Positions 23,901-33,900 of a stretch of 64,000 nucleotides of DNA are shown here, one piece after another (the stretch's first letter is position 1; every line of letters begins with the position of its first letter). The stretch comes from Nematostella vectensis. Lineage: Eukaryota > Cnidaria > Anthozoa > Actiniaria > Edwardsiidae. Both the position numbers and the translations under genes were made by a program. The notes under the pieces were generated by a model that ran no database searches, was not told the DNA's origin, and saw only the letters and a list, made by a program, of their open reading frames with translations. The stretch covers positions 5,305,181 to 5,369,180 of the forward strand of contig NC_064040.1 of NCBI RefSeq assembly GCF_932526225.1. The letters run 5' to 3'.

Positions 23901-24635
23901 TGACACACTATTGCTTCTCATCAATTTTACCATATAAAATTACCTGTTAATAAATTATCTATACAGCATGTTAGTCCAGCGCTTTCCACTAAGAGTGGTA
24001 ACGCAATGCTACGCAGAGCTTCTACCTTTGGTCACGCTTTCCACTAGGTCCCATGCCGAACCGGTCCTTGTTATTCACAGAACAACAGATCCCCCGAGGA
24101 GGGTGGGCTAGAGTTGACATTTGCATTTTTGCGAAGACCGTCAAGCTGTTCTTTCCAAAATCCTGAAAGAGAAACGGGCTCAGTTTAGAGCATGTAAATG
24201 ACTGATGAACACGTGATAGACAACGAGGCGTAAAGGGCCTATGGTACTATCTTTTGAGTCCGTTGTTTGTTTTATAAAAGCTTGTTTTTTTGTCAAATCT
24301 CTTGGAACTTTCAACATAAGTGCTTTAGACATAAATAACACAAGTGATGACGTCATCTGACCCATCCCATGGTCACGTGACCCAGAACAGAAAAACGTGT
24401 TGGAGAAGCTACTGTTCAAATCTAACATATTTTTTTTGCAGAAATATTTTAACATTACTATTTTCTAAAACTTCACGCATCGGATTTGCGAAATTTTGAT
24501 ACCGCGAGAAATGGCGAATTTTTATGTTCTTCGAAAACCACATATTTGGTAAATATGGGAAAACATAAAAATTGCATTTTTTTCTACAAAATGTCGAAAG
24601 TTTATTTCAATCTCTTCGAAGAAAAGAAAAAGAAA
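20906..24635. other. Gene-poor intergenic stretch
   Basis: No exon, rRNA or tRNA gene was recognised on either strand. It contains a G-rich run with TGGGG spacing at about 21200-21230 and a short tandem repeat at 22638-22722. Remaining open frames are short and without family features. Confidence 0.5.
22638..22722. repeat. 28-bp tandem repeat, three copies
   Basis: Units begin (T/C)AGATCC at 22638, 22666 and 22694, and each contains ATATGGTTCACTATAG. Confidence 0.8.
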
Positions 24636-24700
24636 ATTGGGGATTGAACCCGGAACGCTTGTTTACGAGTCAAAGGTGCTAACCACTGGGCCACGGAATC
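24636..24700 (-). repeat. tRNA-derived sequence (SINE head or tRNA pseudogene)
   Basis: The minus strand has an A-box-like TGGCCCAGTGGTTAGCACC, an anticodon-loop-like CTCGTAA (anticodon CGT), and a B-box-like GGGTTCAATCC at the right spacing. The 5' acceptor strand GATTCCG is not matched by a complementary 3' strand, and the anticodon stem has a closing mismatch, so this is probably not a working tRNA. It is followed by a TTTTCTTTTTCTTTTC tract, as in a tRNA-type SINE. Confidence 0.55.
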
Positions 24701-25742
24701 AAGTTGGAAGGCGCGCGGCGATTTTAGCCTATTTAACCGAATGTAGCTCTTTTCCTTTTCGTAGCAACGAGATAGTACCATAGGGCCTTAACGATTTGAG
24801 GACACTTGAATCGTCATTGCACTGCTGCAACAAGTTTCGTGTCCCCGTAATATACACCAATTTCAAATAAGGTTGCACTCAAAGAATCTATGTGTCGCAT
24901 CGGTTTATGGGTGTGAAATAATTAAACAAATAATAGTAAATAAAAACAAACCGAGTTTTGGGAAGTTGCTACATTCTTGTTTACGTTTTTGTTAACATTC
25001 CCATGGCTTTCAGAGACCAGGATTTAGCCAGTAATACGTTACCCATGAATCTCTCAGCGCAACATCATAGAAGTGCATGCACAACTTGAAACAAACGTAG
25101 CTGCGTAATGTCCGCGTAGACGCAGACGTATATTCGTAACATTAAATAAAGAGGTGTGTGCAGCTTTGAACAAAGTGCCCCGCTGTTAGAATACAAGTGT
25201 TTGCGCGTTATCATTGAAGACACAACTTTAAGATTCAGCGCAACACTAAAAAAGTTGTCCGGGCCAGATAATCTGTAGGAGAAAAATACGACGCGAAAAA
25301 GCATAAATAGCAATGGATATTTTGTCAATATGTGACAAGAAGCATGCATTTCAAATGTGTGACATAATAATGAAGCGAACAGTTCAGTTGAGTGCTTGGA
25401 CAGTAGCGTGACAATTGGAATACGTGACAGATAGTGTAACGTTGTTTTTATTGCACTAATGGGGAACAGAAGGAAAAAAAGCACTGTTGGAAAACCCCTA
25501 TCATTCTTGAACCCAGAAATGTGTAAACAGCTCAGAAGAACACCAGCATGCAGAGAAGAGCAAAACAACAATGATTTTTTTAACGTAATGATGCTTGCGC
25601 TTTTGTGCATGGCTTATCATAACCGTTTCATTCTCATATGATTTTGTACGGCATTTTATTGCATATAATGTATATTTTACTGTGTCCACATACTAAGTAA
25701 ACGCGTTAGTCAAAGTTATATCAAGTAAACGAAGCAGATGTC
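24701..25742. other. Intergenic, one long open frame of doubtful meaning
   Basis: A 181-codon minus-strand open frame (25610-25065) is rich in Leu, Ser and Phe and matches no family I recognise. It lacks clear splice or start context and is likely chance or a decayed repeat. Nothing else was seen. Confidence 0.3.
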
Positions 25743-26345
25743 ATCATAGCACTCCCTGGACCTGCTCAACCTCGGCCTGTCGATATCCCGCGTCAACCTA
25801 GAACGCCAGTCAGTCACCAAGCTCCTTGGTGTCTACCTAGACTCCCATCTTAAATATTTTGAAATCATGCTATGGAACACTCCGGACGATAAGGAAACTT
25901 AAACACTTCACTGACTTTAAATTACGTAAATATCTAGTCGACACTCTTATTTTATCTAAATTAAGTTACTCTGACACTGTATTTTACCCTTTGCCTAAAT
26001 ATCTGCTTGTAAGGATGCAACGACTACAATTTGCAATGGCTAGTTTTGTAACTGCTCACTATGTAAACAGTATTCTACAATCCTGGACCTGAACTGGCTG
26101 CCTATAATCGAACTGAGGGACTACTCCTTGTTAAAATCAGATTTTAAAGCACTTTATAGTACTTCCTGGCCTTCTTAGCTTAACTTGGATATTGTAAAAC
26201 CGACAATATGCCTTAGATCTAACTCTGGAACAAGACTAGTAGTTCCGTTTACAACAGATACTTTCCAGCATTCTGCAGCTACTCTTTTTAATTCTCTCCC
26301 CGCCAGTATAAGAAACTGATTTTCGTCCTTTTTGTACGTTAACTA
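25743..26345 (+). pseudogene. LINE reverse-transcriptase C-terminal relic
   Basis: Broken frames on the plus strand read, in order, as a thumb-region LLGVYLDSHL, then CYGTLRTIRKLKHFTDFKLR and LSYSDTVFYPLPKYLLVRMQ, then LNWLPIIELRDYSLLKSDFK and finally LFNSLPASIRN. This is the usual order at the C-terminus of cnidarian LINE polymerases. Several frameshifts and a stop (after TSWPS) separate the parts, and the catalytic palm is absent. It is a 5'-truncated dead insertion. Confidence 0.8.
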
Positions 26346-26689
26346 GGAAATTTCTGCAAACGCGCGCTGCGCAGCTATGAGCTATTTGCGCCACGCAGCT
26401 ATAAGCAATATATATATTTGTACATAATATATTTATTTGTATATAGGTCAGGTTAATTTCTTAACAAAAACAAAACAGAGTCGCACCCTATAGACAGCCA
26501 TATCGGAAAGGAACAAAGATTGCACGTTCGACTGGCAGAGAAAGTGGTACATCAAAGTCTTTTCGAAATTGTGTACTTCCATACGATAGGGCTCAACATG
26601 AACTGGAACTTCGCTACTTGATGTATACTTCATCGTCTTCATTGATACAGTTTTCTTGTCTCATTCCACGCCGAAAATGCTATACTCTT

Positions 26690-26945
26690 CAGGGGCGGAT
26701 CCAGGATTTCAAAATAGGGGGTGGATAATGTCCGGATAGACGGCTTGTATCTGATCCAGTGGTCCTTGGTAGGTCTAACAAAACTTCAAGCTGAATTGAA
26801 TTTTTCGCGTCAGCAAAGTCAAGCAGGTGATGGCACATGGACAGTACCTTCTCCGTAGTTTTTTCAAACTAAGTGACTTTTTTTGTGTGCTCAAAAAGGG
26901 GGTGGATATCCACCCAATCCCCCCCCCCCCTGTATTCGCCCATGC
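26690..26945. repeat. Dispersed GGATCCAGGATTTC repeat
   Basis: GGGGCGGATCCAGGATTTC, GGGGGTGGATAATG and, near the end, GGGGGTGGATATCCACCC with a C run. The first word recurs inverted at about 54780-54800 (CTGGATCCGCCCCTGAG). It is a short dispersed element; its boundaries are approximate. Confidence 0.45.
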
Positions 26946-27068
26946 TCTTTGTGCAATGACGCACGCATCCTTGAAATTTCTTCATATTATGTTGGGCTTC
27001 TTCAGGCAGCAGCCCAAATTTGTTGTCGTCGTACAAACTCTAGCCATAACTAAGACGGCGACGTACTC

Positions 27069-29596
27069 TCATAGCGTCTCCGAATGACTTCTCTTGATAC
27101 ACGTCTTGGGTTTTGTCGGTTTGTCGTTAGATTTTTGCATCAGGCAAGGTTTTACTGTCCACCATGATTTGTTTCCCTTTGAGGTCATGGCGACTCGCAC
27201 GAAACGCTTCCTCATCGATAATGTGTGACGCACTGTGTTCTGTGGCACAAAAGAGTAAAAAAAATGTAGAGGTTAATAAAAATACTTTGTCAATTCCCGC
27301 TATGACAGACACTTTAACAACGACTTAATATCCACAATAGCAAGCGTCCTGAATAAGGGGATATTTTTTTTTAGCCATTTCTTTGTATTTAGGTGCCCGA
27401 AATAGCAGGGTGTCCGTAATAACGAGGCGTACATGATAGAGGGGCGTTGGTAGAAGAGAATTGACTGTAGCAACATCGGCACATTGCTGTGTACTGTCAC
27501 GTAGGAAAATGACGAAATATAGATTAACGTCATCTTTGACAACTAAATATCTTACTTTAATTAAACACCGACCTTCCTGAAGTTAAAAACCGTTATAAGT
27601 ACGTTTTGTTTATTCAACTAAAAGGCGTCTGTTTGTTTAAGCAAGTTATATCAACAAAGTAACTTTAGCTGTTCCGATGAAATAGGATAGCGAAAAGTAA
27701 AAAGTTGACCCAGTGGAAAAGTAGGAGTGGCGCGTCCTTTTTCCAGGGGTATTTGACAATCGGAATTTGGCCACCGATTCTCGGTTCGCGCTTCTTAACG
27801 AAGGAAGAAAAGTTAGGTCTGAGTTCACACAGGGTTTGCCCTGTGTAGGATTCAGACCTGGCCGTCGACGAAATTAGGATTGAGTACGGTTTAAGATTTT
27901 GAGTGCAAAAATGATTGGAATTGGAATCATTACATTCATGTGTGTATCTTGCCATGCGCACTAGCAGTGAAACAAGTTAGTGTGTGAAAACCGTAGTCAG
28001 TAGCAACATGTAAACATTACGTAAGTCACGGTAGACCAAGGGTAACAAACCGACACACCCATGGGGGGGTAGTTCGTTCCTCGGACGCCCATTGGCTGAA
28101 ACCTTATCTAAACAGAGCTAAAAGCTTTCCATGGCTGTCAGTGTCGGATTACCTAAGGGACGCCGTTGTAGGACCATATAAAAAGGGGTGCGGTAGAAGC
28201 CGCAGAGATATATCTTGTAAACCTTGAGTTTGTAACAGCGAAGTAAAGCCCGGTCGTCCCCACTACAGTCTACTGTCGTTGTTACAGTACAACCCGAGGT
28301 AAAATAACTAAAATAAAACTGTTTATATCCGAACTTCAAAGCGAAAGAAAAGCACCTATAAACTAAAAAATACACAACTCAATGTCCTCTTATTAAATAC
28401 ATCTTGTCCTACATCTTGTACCACCCCAATCTTGTACTGCAAACACTCTTTACACAAGCGCCAAAACAAGTATAGTTCTTAGAATTTCATTTGTAAAGTA
28501 GTAAATATCAAGAAAACAAATTTCTTGGTTGTCAGAATTTTCGCAAGTAGCAAAACTTGCAAGAATTTGCGTTTAGTTTTGGCTTAAGGGAAATATAATG
28601 TTACGGGTGCACCTCTACGCAGTTAAAAGGTGAAAAATGAAGTCAAAAGCCAGCACGAAGCCTGCTGCGCAGCAGAATGTGAGAGATTGTCATCACAGGG
28701 AGCATCTGAGCAAGACCTTATCATGTCGAGCAAAATTGACTACCTAGATGGATGCACTCAAATAGGCACTCTCGTCGAATGGGCCTCCATCCACGTGGAA
28801 GGAAATCACAGCCTTAAATAACCACTACCCACGATCTGGACTGCTTTTGAAAGCTCCATTCGTCTTATGCACTTTTGTTTACGTAATTAACTTACGAACC
28901 CCCCTTAATACCCGGTATACGTACCTTCCAGTCATGATTGGAGATACTGCCGTTGGAAATGCCTTCCACATTTTCTTCGAACCATCGGTAAATTCCCTGC
29001 AATGTCAGACGCTGTTCCGGAGATGAGGATATTGCTTTGGCGAGAAGCTCGGAGTATGTTAGGCCGCTCTGGAGAGTGGAGTCCGCGACCGGTCGGCATT
29101 CTAATTTAAATGTCTTCTCAGACTCACAATTCCACCTTCTTATAACATCACATTGCCTTACAGCATCCACAGACATCGCGCGTCTTCGCAAACCTTCTAA
29201 TAACAACTCTTCCGCCCAGTTGCTATTGTAAGTGAACTCCGAGGAAGAACTAAGATTTGGGCTTCCTTCAATATTTGACTCTATAGACTGGGTGTCTACC
29301 TCCAGTTGGAAACTTTTACCGGCATCGCACCTCAACCTTCCTGTGACATCGCGATGCCTTTCAGAACCCACAGATTCAGCGTGTTTTTGCAAACCTTCAG
29401 ATAGCAACCCTTCCGCTGCGTTGCCATCATAATCGCGTTCCGTGAAAGCATTAAGATTTGGGTTTCTTGCGATACCTGACGCACTGGTCAGGATGTCCAC
29501 CCCCCTAGGGAAATCCGGATAATGGATCTTGCTCTCAGTGGATGTAGGACTTAGCAATGCCTGTTTAACTGATTGCGGTACTCTGAAGGAAGCCAT
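27069..29596 (-). CDS. Compact FoxO-like forkhead transcription factor
   Basis: Two exons, 29596-28925 and 27239-27069, give 280 aa. The ATG at 29596 has an in-frame stop just upstream. The forkhead domain (about 179-258) starts LTYSELLAKAISSSPEQRLT, LQGIYRWFEENV, then the exon junction DWK|NTVRHTLSM, then FVRV and KSWWTV. The intron falls exactly where FoxO genes are split (between GWK and NSIRHN), and the SPEQRLTL.GIY.W helix 1-2 sequence is FoxO-like. In the recognition helix the Asn, Arg and His that contact DNA are kept, but the following Asn is Thr. Residues of about 45-100 and 112-167 are a tandem duplication. Only about 20 residues follow the domain, so the long FoxO transactivation tail is missing. 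It should bind DNA in the nucleus; targets are unknown. Confidence 0.8.
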
Positions 29597-30656
29597 TGTC
29601 GCGGATGTTGCCGTGTTGTGCCAGACGACGTCTTTACATCAAAGTTTTTACGCGTTTCATGCGTATTCGGCCGTGAAGACCGATTCAGCGATCCAGTACT
29701 TGGCATTTGTTACATTTGCATAAGCATGCTATTTGTGTAAAGAAAATAGAAACATAGATGCGTAAAAGCCGGTTTCGAAATGCACCAAATTGAAGGACGA
29801 TAACTGCATTGCATTGAAATCGATTACCGTTCTTAAATGACAACGAAATACTTTGTATTTCTTTGTATATTTTTGCTTCGTCATGAAACGGTTAGCGCTT
29901 TTTAAGAGCATTGCTTCTTCTGGTAAATTAGACTATAAGGCCTTCTGTATAATTAGCAAGATACTTGGAATGAATAGGCTGCATATCTTTGCATTATTCG
30001 TTCTATTGGGACAGTTTCGAAAGTTTCTTGGGGCGCAACAAAGTAGTCGCGACAAGGGGGACGTAAAGATAGCTCGATTTGTGCTATTACAAAATAAAAC
30101 AGGAGCAACTACAACCGGCAATGATAACGTGACAAAAGTGCTTTCATGATTGCGGCTCAATTTAAAGCTAGTTTCGATAAAATTAAATCCAAATAATTCC
30201 CAAGAAATCTGAATAGTCAATGTTTCTGCTTCAGTGAACAGAGACAGTTTGGTCTACTGTGTACACGTTCCCGTCCTCGCGAGACCGTGAACTTGGTTTG
30301 TTTTGTAGTTTGGAGGAAAACGGCTGAAATGTATCAGACAAGGGTGTTTTCACGTGATTTTCCATAGTTTTCTGCCTTTACCGTCCACATTGCCCTCGTA
30401 GTGGCTTAAACTTGTAATTCAACAAAGCTCCTTTCCAGGCCCGGGGAATGGACGGTTTTTACGAAAGGTCGCTTGCGTATATTTGCGGTGTCTTTTGGTT
30501 TTTTGAAATCATAAAAAACCCTATGGTTTACGACATCTATGACAAAAGAACGCAATCGGTAAAAATGGAAGAGCGGTGTTTCACAAACAGCGTTATAGAC
30601 AAAACGTGATGCAGTAGAAAACTTCGTAATAATTAAAAAAATCATTACTCAAGTCT
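29597..30656. other. Region between forkhead and PPP1R37 genes
   Basis: Forkhead promoter side and the 3' flank of PPP1R37. No exon recognised; a 98-codon open frame near 29853 has no family features. Confidence 0.4.
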
Positions 30657-30834
30657 GATACTTTATTCAAGGTAAATGCATTTAGTTACTCGCTTTAGTT
30701 GAACGAATCGAAACGCATGCTTTGCGCGGCCCGTGTGGGCGCGTTGATACTTTATTCAAGGTATATGTATTTAGTTACTCGCTAAAGTTGAACGAATCGA
30801 AACGGATGCTTTGCGCGGCCCGTGTGGGCGCGTA
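30657..30834. repeat. 89-bp tandem duplication holding PPP1R37 polyadenylation signals
   Basis: Two near-identical units start GATACTTTATTCAAGG at 30657 and 30746 and end in GCGCGGCCCGTGTGGGCGCG. On the minus strand each gives an AATAAA (30662-30667 and 30751-30756), about 145 and 235 bases past the PPP1R37 stop. So the likely poly(A) site is duplicated. Confidence 0.75.
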
Positions 30835-30900
30835 AAATGGCGACATGATTTTCACTTCAGCGCACAAACCTTTAAAGGAACAATTAAGTATTCTACTGTA

Positions 30901-33900
30901 CTACGTACCATCGTCCAACGAATTCTTCGTGACATCAATTGTGTTACCGGTGACATCGGTCGCGTTAATCGTGACAGCTGATACATGGTTAGCTTCGCTG
31001 ATTGCGTGACTGGTAACATCTGTGACGCAGTTTGTGACCTCAGTTGTGTGACTACTATTGTCCACGTCGCAGTCCGAAGTAGATTGATCGCAAACATCCT
31101 CCGTGTGATTCGTAAACTCAGCAACGTGACTGGTTGCGTCTGTTGCGTTACTTGTAACGCAAGTATGTTGACTGCTAGTCACGCTTGCCAACATTTCGTC
31201 CAATTCCCTCTCAAATGGATGGGCAGAATGCTCTTCGTAAGATGCTGAAAGTGGTATAACGTAATGTGTCAGGGGACCATGCAGTCAGGAGGACCCTAGA
31301 TAACCATAGATAAAGCGAGCTAGTGTTTCTTTCTCTCAATTCACCGCCTCCTCATCCCGATATTTTGTACAGGTTTATTTGTCACCTAGCGTGACGAGTC
31401 GGGAACGCCTGCGATGGAATCTTTTTGCGAGCTTTAAATGAAATTTGAAACGGTAGTTTAAATAATAGGAAAAAGAGTGCACAGTGTGTCACCTTATTAG
31501 GGACTGACAACATGGCCGATAAATAAAGGATCGCCATTAAAAAGCAACGAGTCTTAAATAATAATCTACTGAAAAAGAAATCTTAAAAAGCCAGAAACAG
31601 ATGTCTAGGTTACATAGAATTGGATAGATTAAACTTTCAGTAAGCTATACTATCAATATTATACAACCACCTCAACTTAAAAGAATATGATATCAATTTT
31701 TATTGACACGTTTGTTACCAAAGGGGGCTTGGTTTCAATAACGAGAATTCTGGCCGCTAGCGGTGATAATAACGGTGAATAAACTTATTTGGGACCGGTA
31801 TAAAATACATTAGTATATACTTAGCGGAAACTTCATAAGAACGCGTGTTCTGATTGGTTCGCTACCTCGAAATAATGACTACTTACTAACCGAGAGTGAG
31901 GTCATGCCGGGAAATATCAAACTGAGGCTTTGGCGTATCGACCGAGGCTTTGCGTGAAATTACCATAAAAAAACCCTGCTTTTTGCACCCGAAATTATCG
32001 AGCTTCACATTAAAACGGTATTTTTGCTAAAATTAATCTAGATTCATTGTCCTTTCCGGAAAATCGGCTTCAAACTACCAGTGTTTTGACAATTTCTCGC
32101 CGAAATGATTTCAAGTTTGCTGAAATTCTATTTGCGATAAACAAAAGCAGCAAATCTTCACTTTATACGAAGGAAAACGACAAGTTACTCAAAGTTTAGG
32201 CCTGCATAATGTATCAGAAGCAAAAGAAGTATTTTAGTTTGTATCTTATCGTCTGTGGAGGATTCATAGCGAAAGAAATCATTTCTACGATCAAATTCGT
32301 GAAAACGACGTTTCAAACGAGACTAAATTAGTCTACAAAATAATGTTGATCAAGATACGTATATTGTCTTCATTGGAGGTTCTATATTTCGTGGTGGTTA
32401 AAAAATGCAAAATGTGTCTTACAAAAAAGCAAAATGTGTCTTGTTCAGTCCCCGCCAAGTATATACTAAAACAATTATTCTCCTCAGGCTCAATTCGCCT
32501 TCGGCAAATAATTGTTAAGTATTTGGGAGACCATGACTTTTAATGACCACATAATGAAGTTGGCCCTTAAAAGAGGTACATTGCAAAGATTATAACGAGG
32601 GACCATTGGAGTGACCACCTAATTACGAAGGCCATTGAAACAGGTTAATTGTAAATTTATGACGAGGCTCACAATTATCTTACCTGTATCGTCGTCGCAG
32701 TCTCGTGAGATTGGCGTCCCCAATGAATCGAGGCTTTCTCTTCTTCCGATCGCAAAGTGATCATTATCAAATACAAAAGGCTCCACCCGTTCGGGACTGC
32801 CACTAGCGTCCGAATCAATGTCCAGTAAATTGACGTCGGATAAGCGTGTCGGACTGCCACTAGCGTTCGAATCAATGTCCAGTAAATTGACGTCGGATAA
32901 GCGTGTCGGACTGCCACTAGTATCCGAATCAATGTCCAGTAATTTTACGTCAGACGACGGTTGCGAGCTTGCACTAGTGTCCGAATCGATGTCCACTAGT
33001 TTGATATCGGACAACTGTTCCGTTACGCCGGGCACAGCACCCGGATTACTACTAGTCCAGTTCGGCGGCGTACAGCCTACATTCGCGAGTAACGGGTCCG
33101 TCCCGGGACTCGCACTTGCCTCGTTACTCGTACTCGTATCCTCCATGATTCGCGTTATCGTGAAGCGTGAAACGCGAGGGAAAAAGTCACGTACCAAATT
33201 CCTGATTACAGGCTTCGGCGAAGAGTTCGTGCTCGGGAATGAAAGTAGACTCGTCCCCGATGACTTTGGTTTAGAAGCAGGGGTGGGCTCCGATACGGAG
33301 CTTTGTGACGTAGTTGGGCTGCTAGCCCCGGGGGCTGGGTCCGACTCTTGGTCCTTTGCGAGCGATTTATTGCGTTGACAATAACCGTAAATATCCGCTA
33401 ATAATATTCGCTGGGTGGTCTCCATACCCTAAGATGCAAAACAAAAATTGCGCATAAAGTTTACATTTCACACAATCACTACTTTTGTGTTTTCTAAAGA
33501 GGCAAGAGGCAAGCAGTAGTGGACTGTAGATATACTGAACATAGAAAGACAAAGGCAAGGCAAGCAGTAGTGAACTGTAGACATACTGAACATAGAAGGA
33601 CAAAGGCAAGGCAAGCAGTAGTGAACTGTAGATATACTGAACATAGAAGGACAAAGGCAAGGGGCAAACAGTAGTGGACTGTAGATACACTGAACATAGA
33701 AGGACAAAGGCAAAATGTCTGCCTGTCCGTTTGTCTCTAAAAACGGACCTAACTTATATAGTAGATTAAGTAGCCCAGGTCTCTTTAAGCTTCCCCTATG
33801 CCAGTAATCCTGTTTAATATCATGTTTAAGGTCTTGGTAAAGGTAAATTTGACACCACTGTTTGTTTTTGTGGTTTTTGCAAAACCTGTATAAATAGTTC

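Noticed and set aside
25065..25610. 181-codon minus-strand open frame as a membrane protein gene
   Set aside because: No recognisable family, no clear splice or start context, and a Leu/Ser/Phe composition expected from AT-rich DNA read in that frame.
32818..33378. 186-codon plus-strand open frame rich in MSSKLTSD repeats
   Set aside because: It is antisense to PPP1R37 exon 10; its repeats mirror the 57-bp coding repeat, and the minus frame is the one conserved with the family and in phase with the exons.
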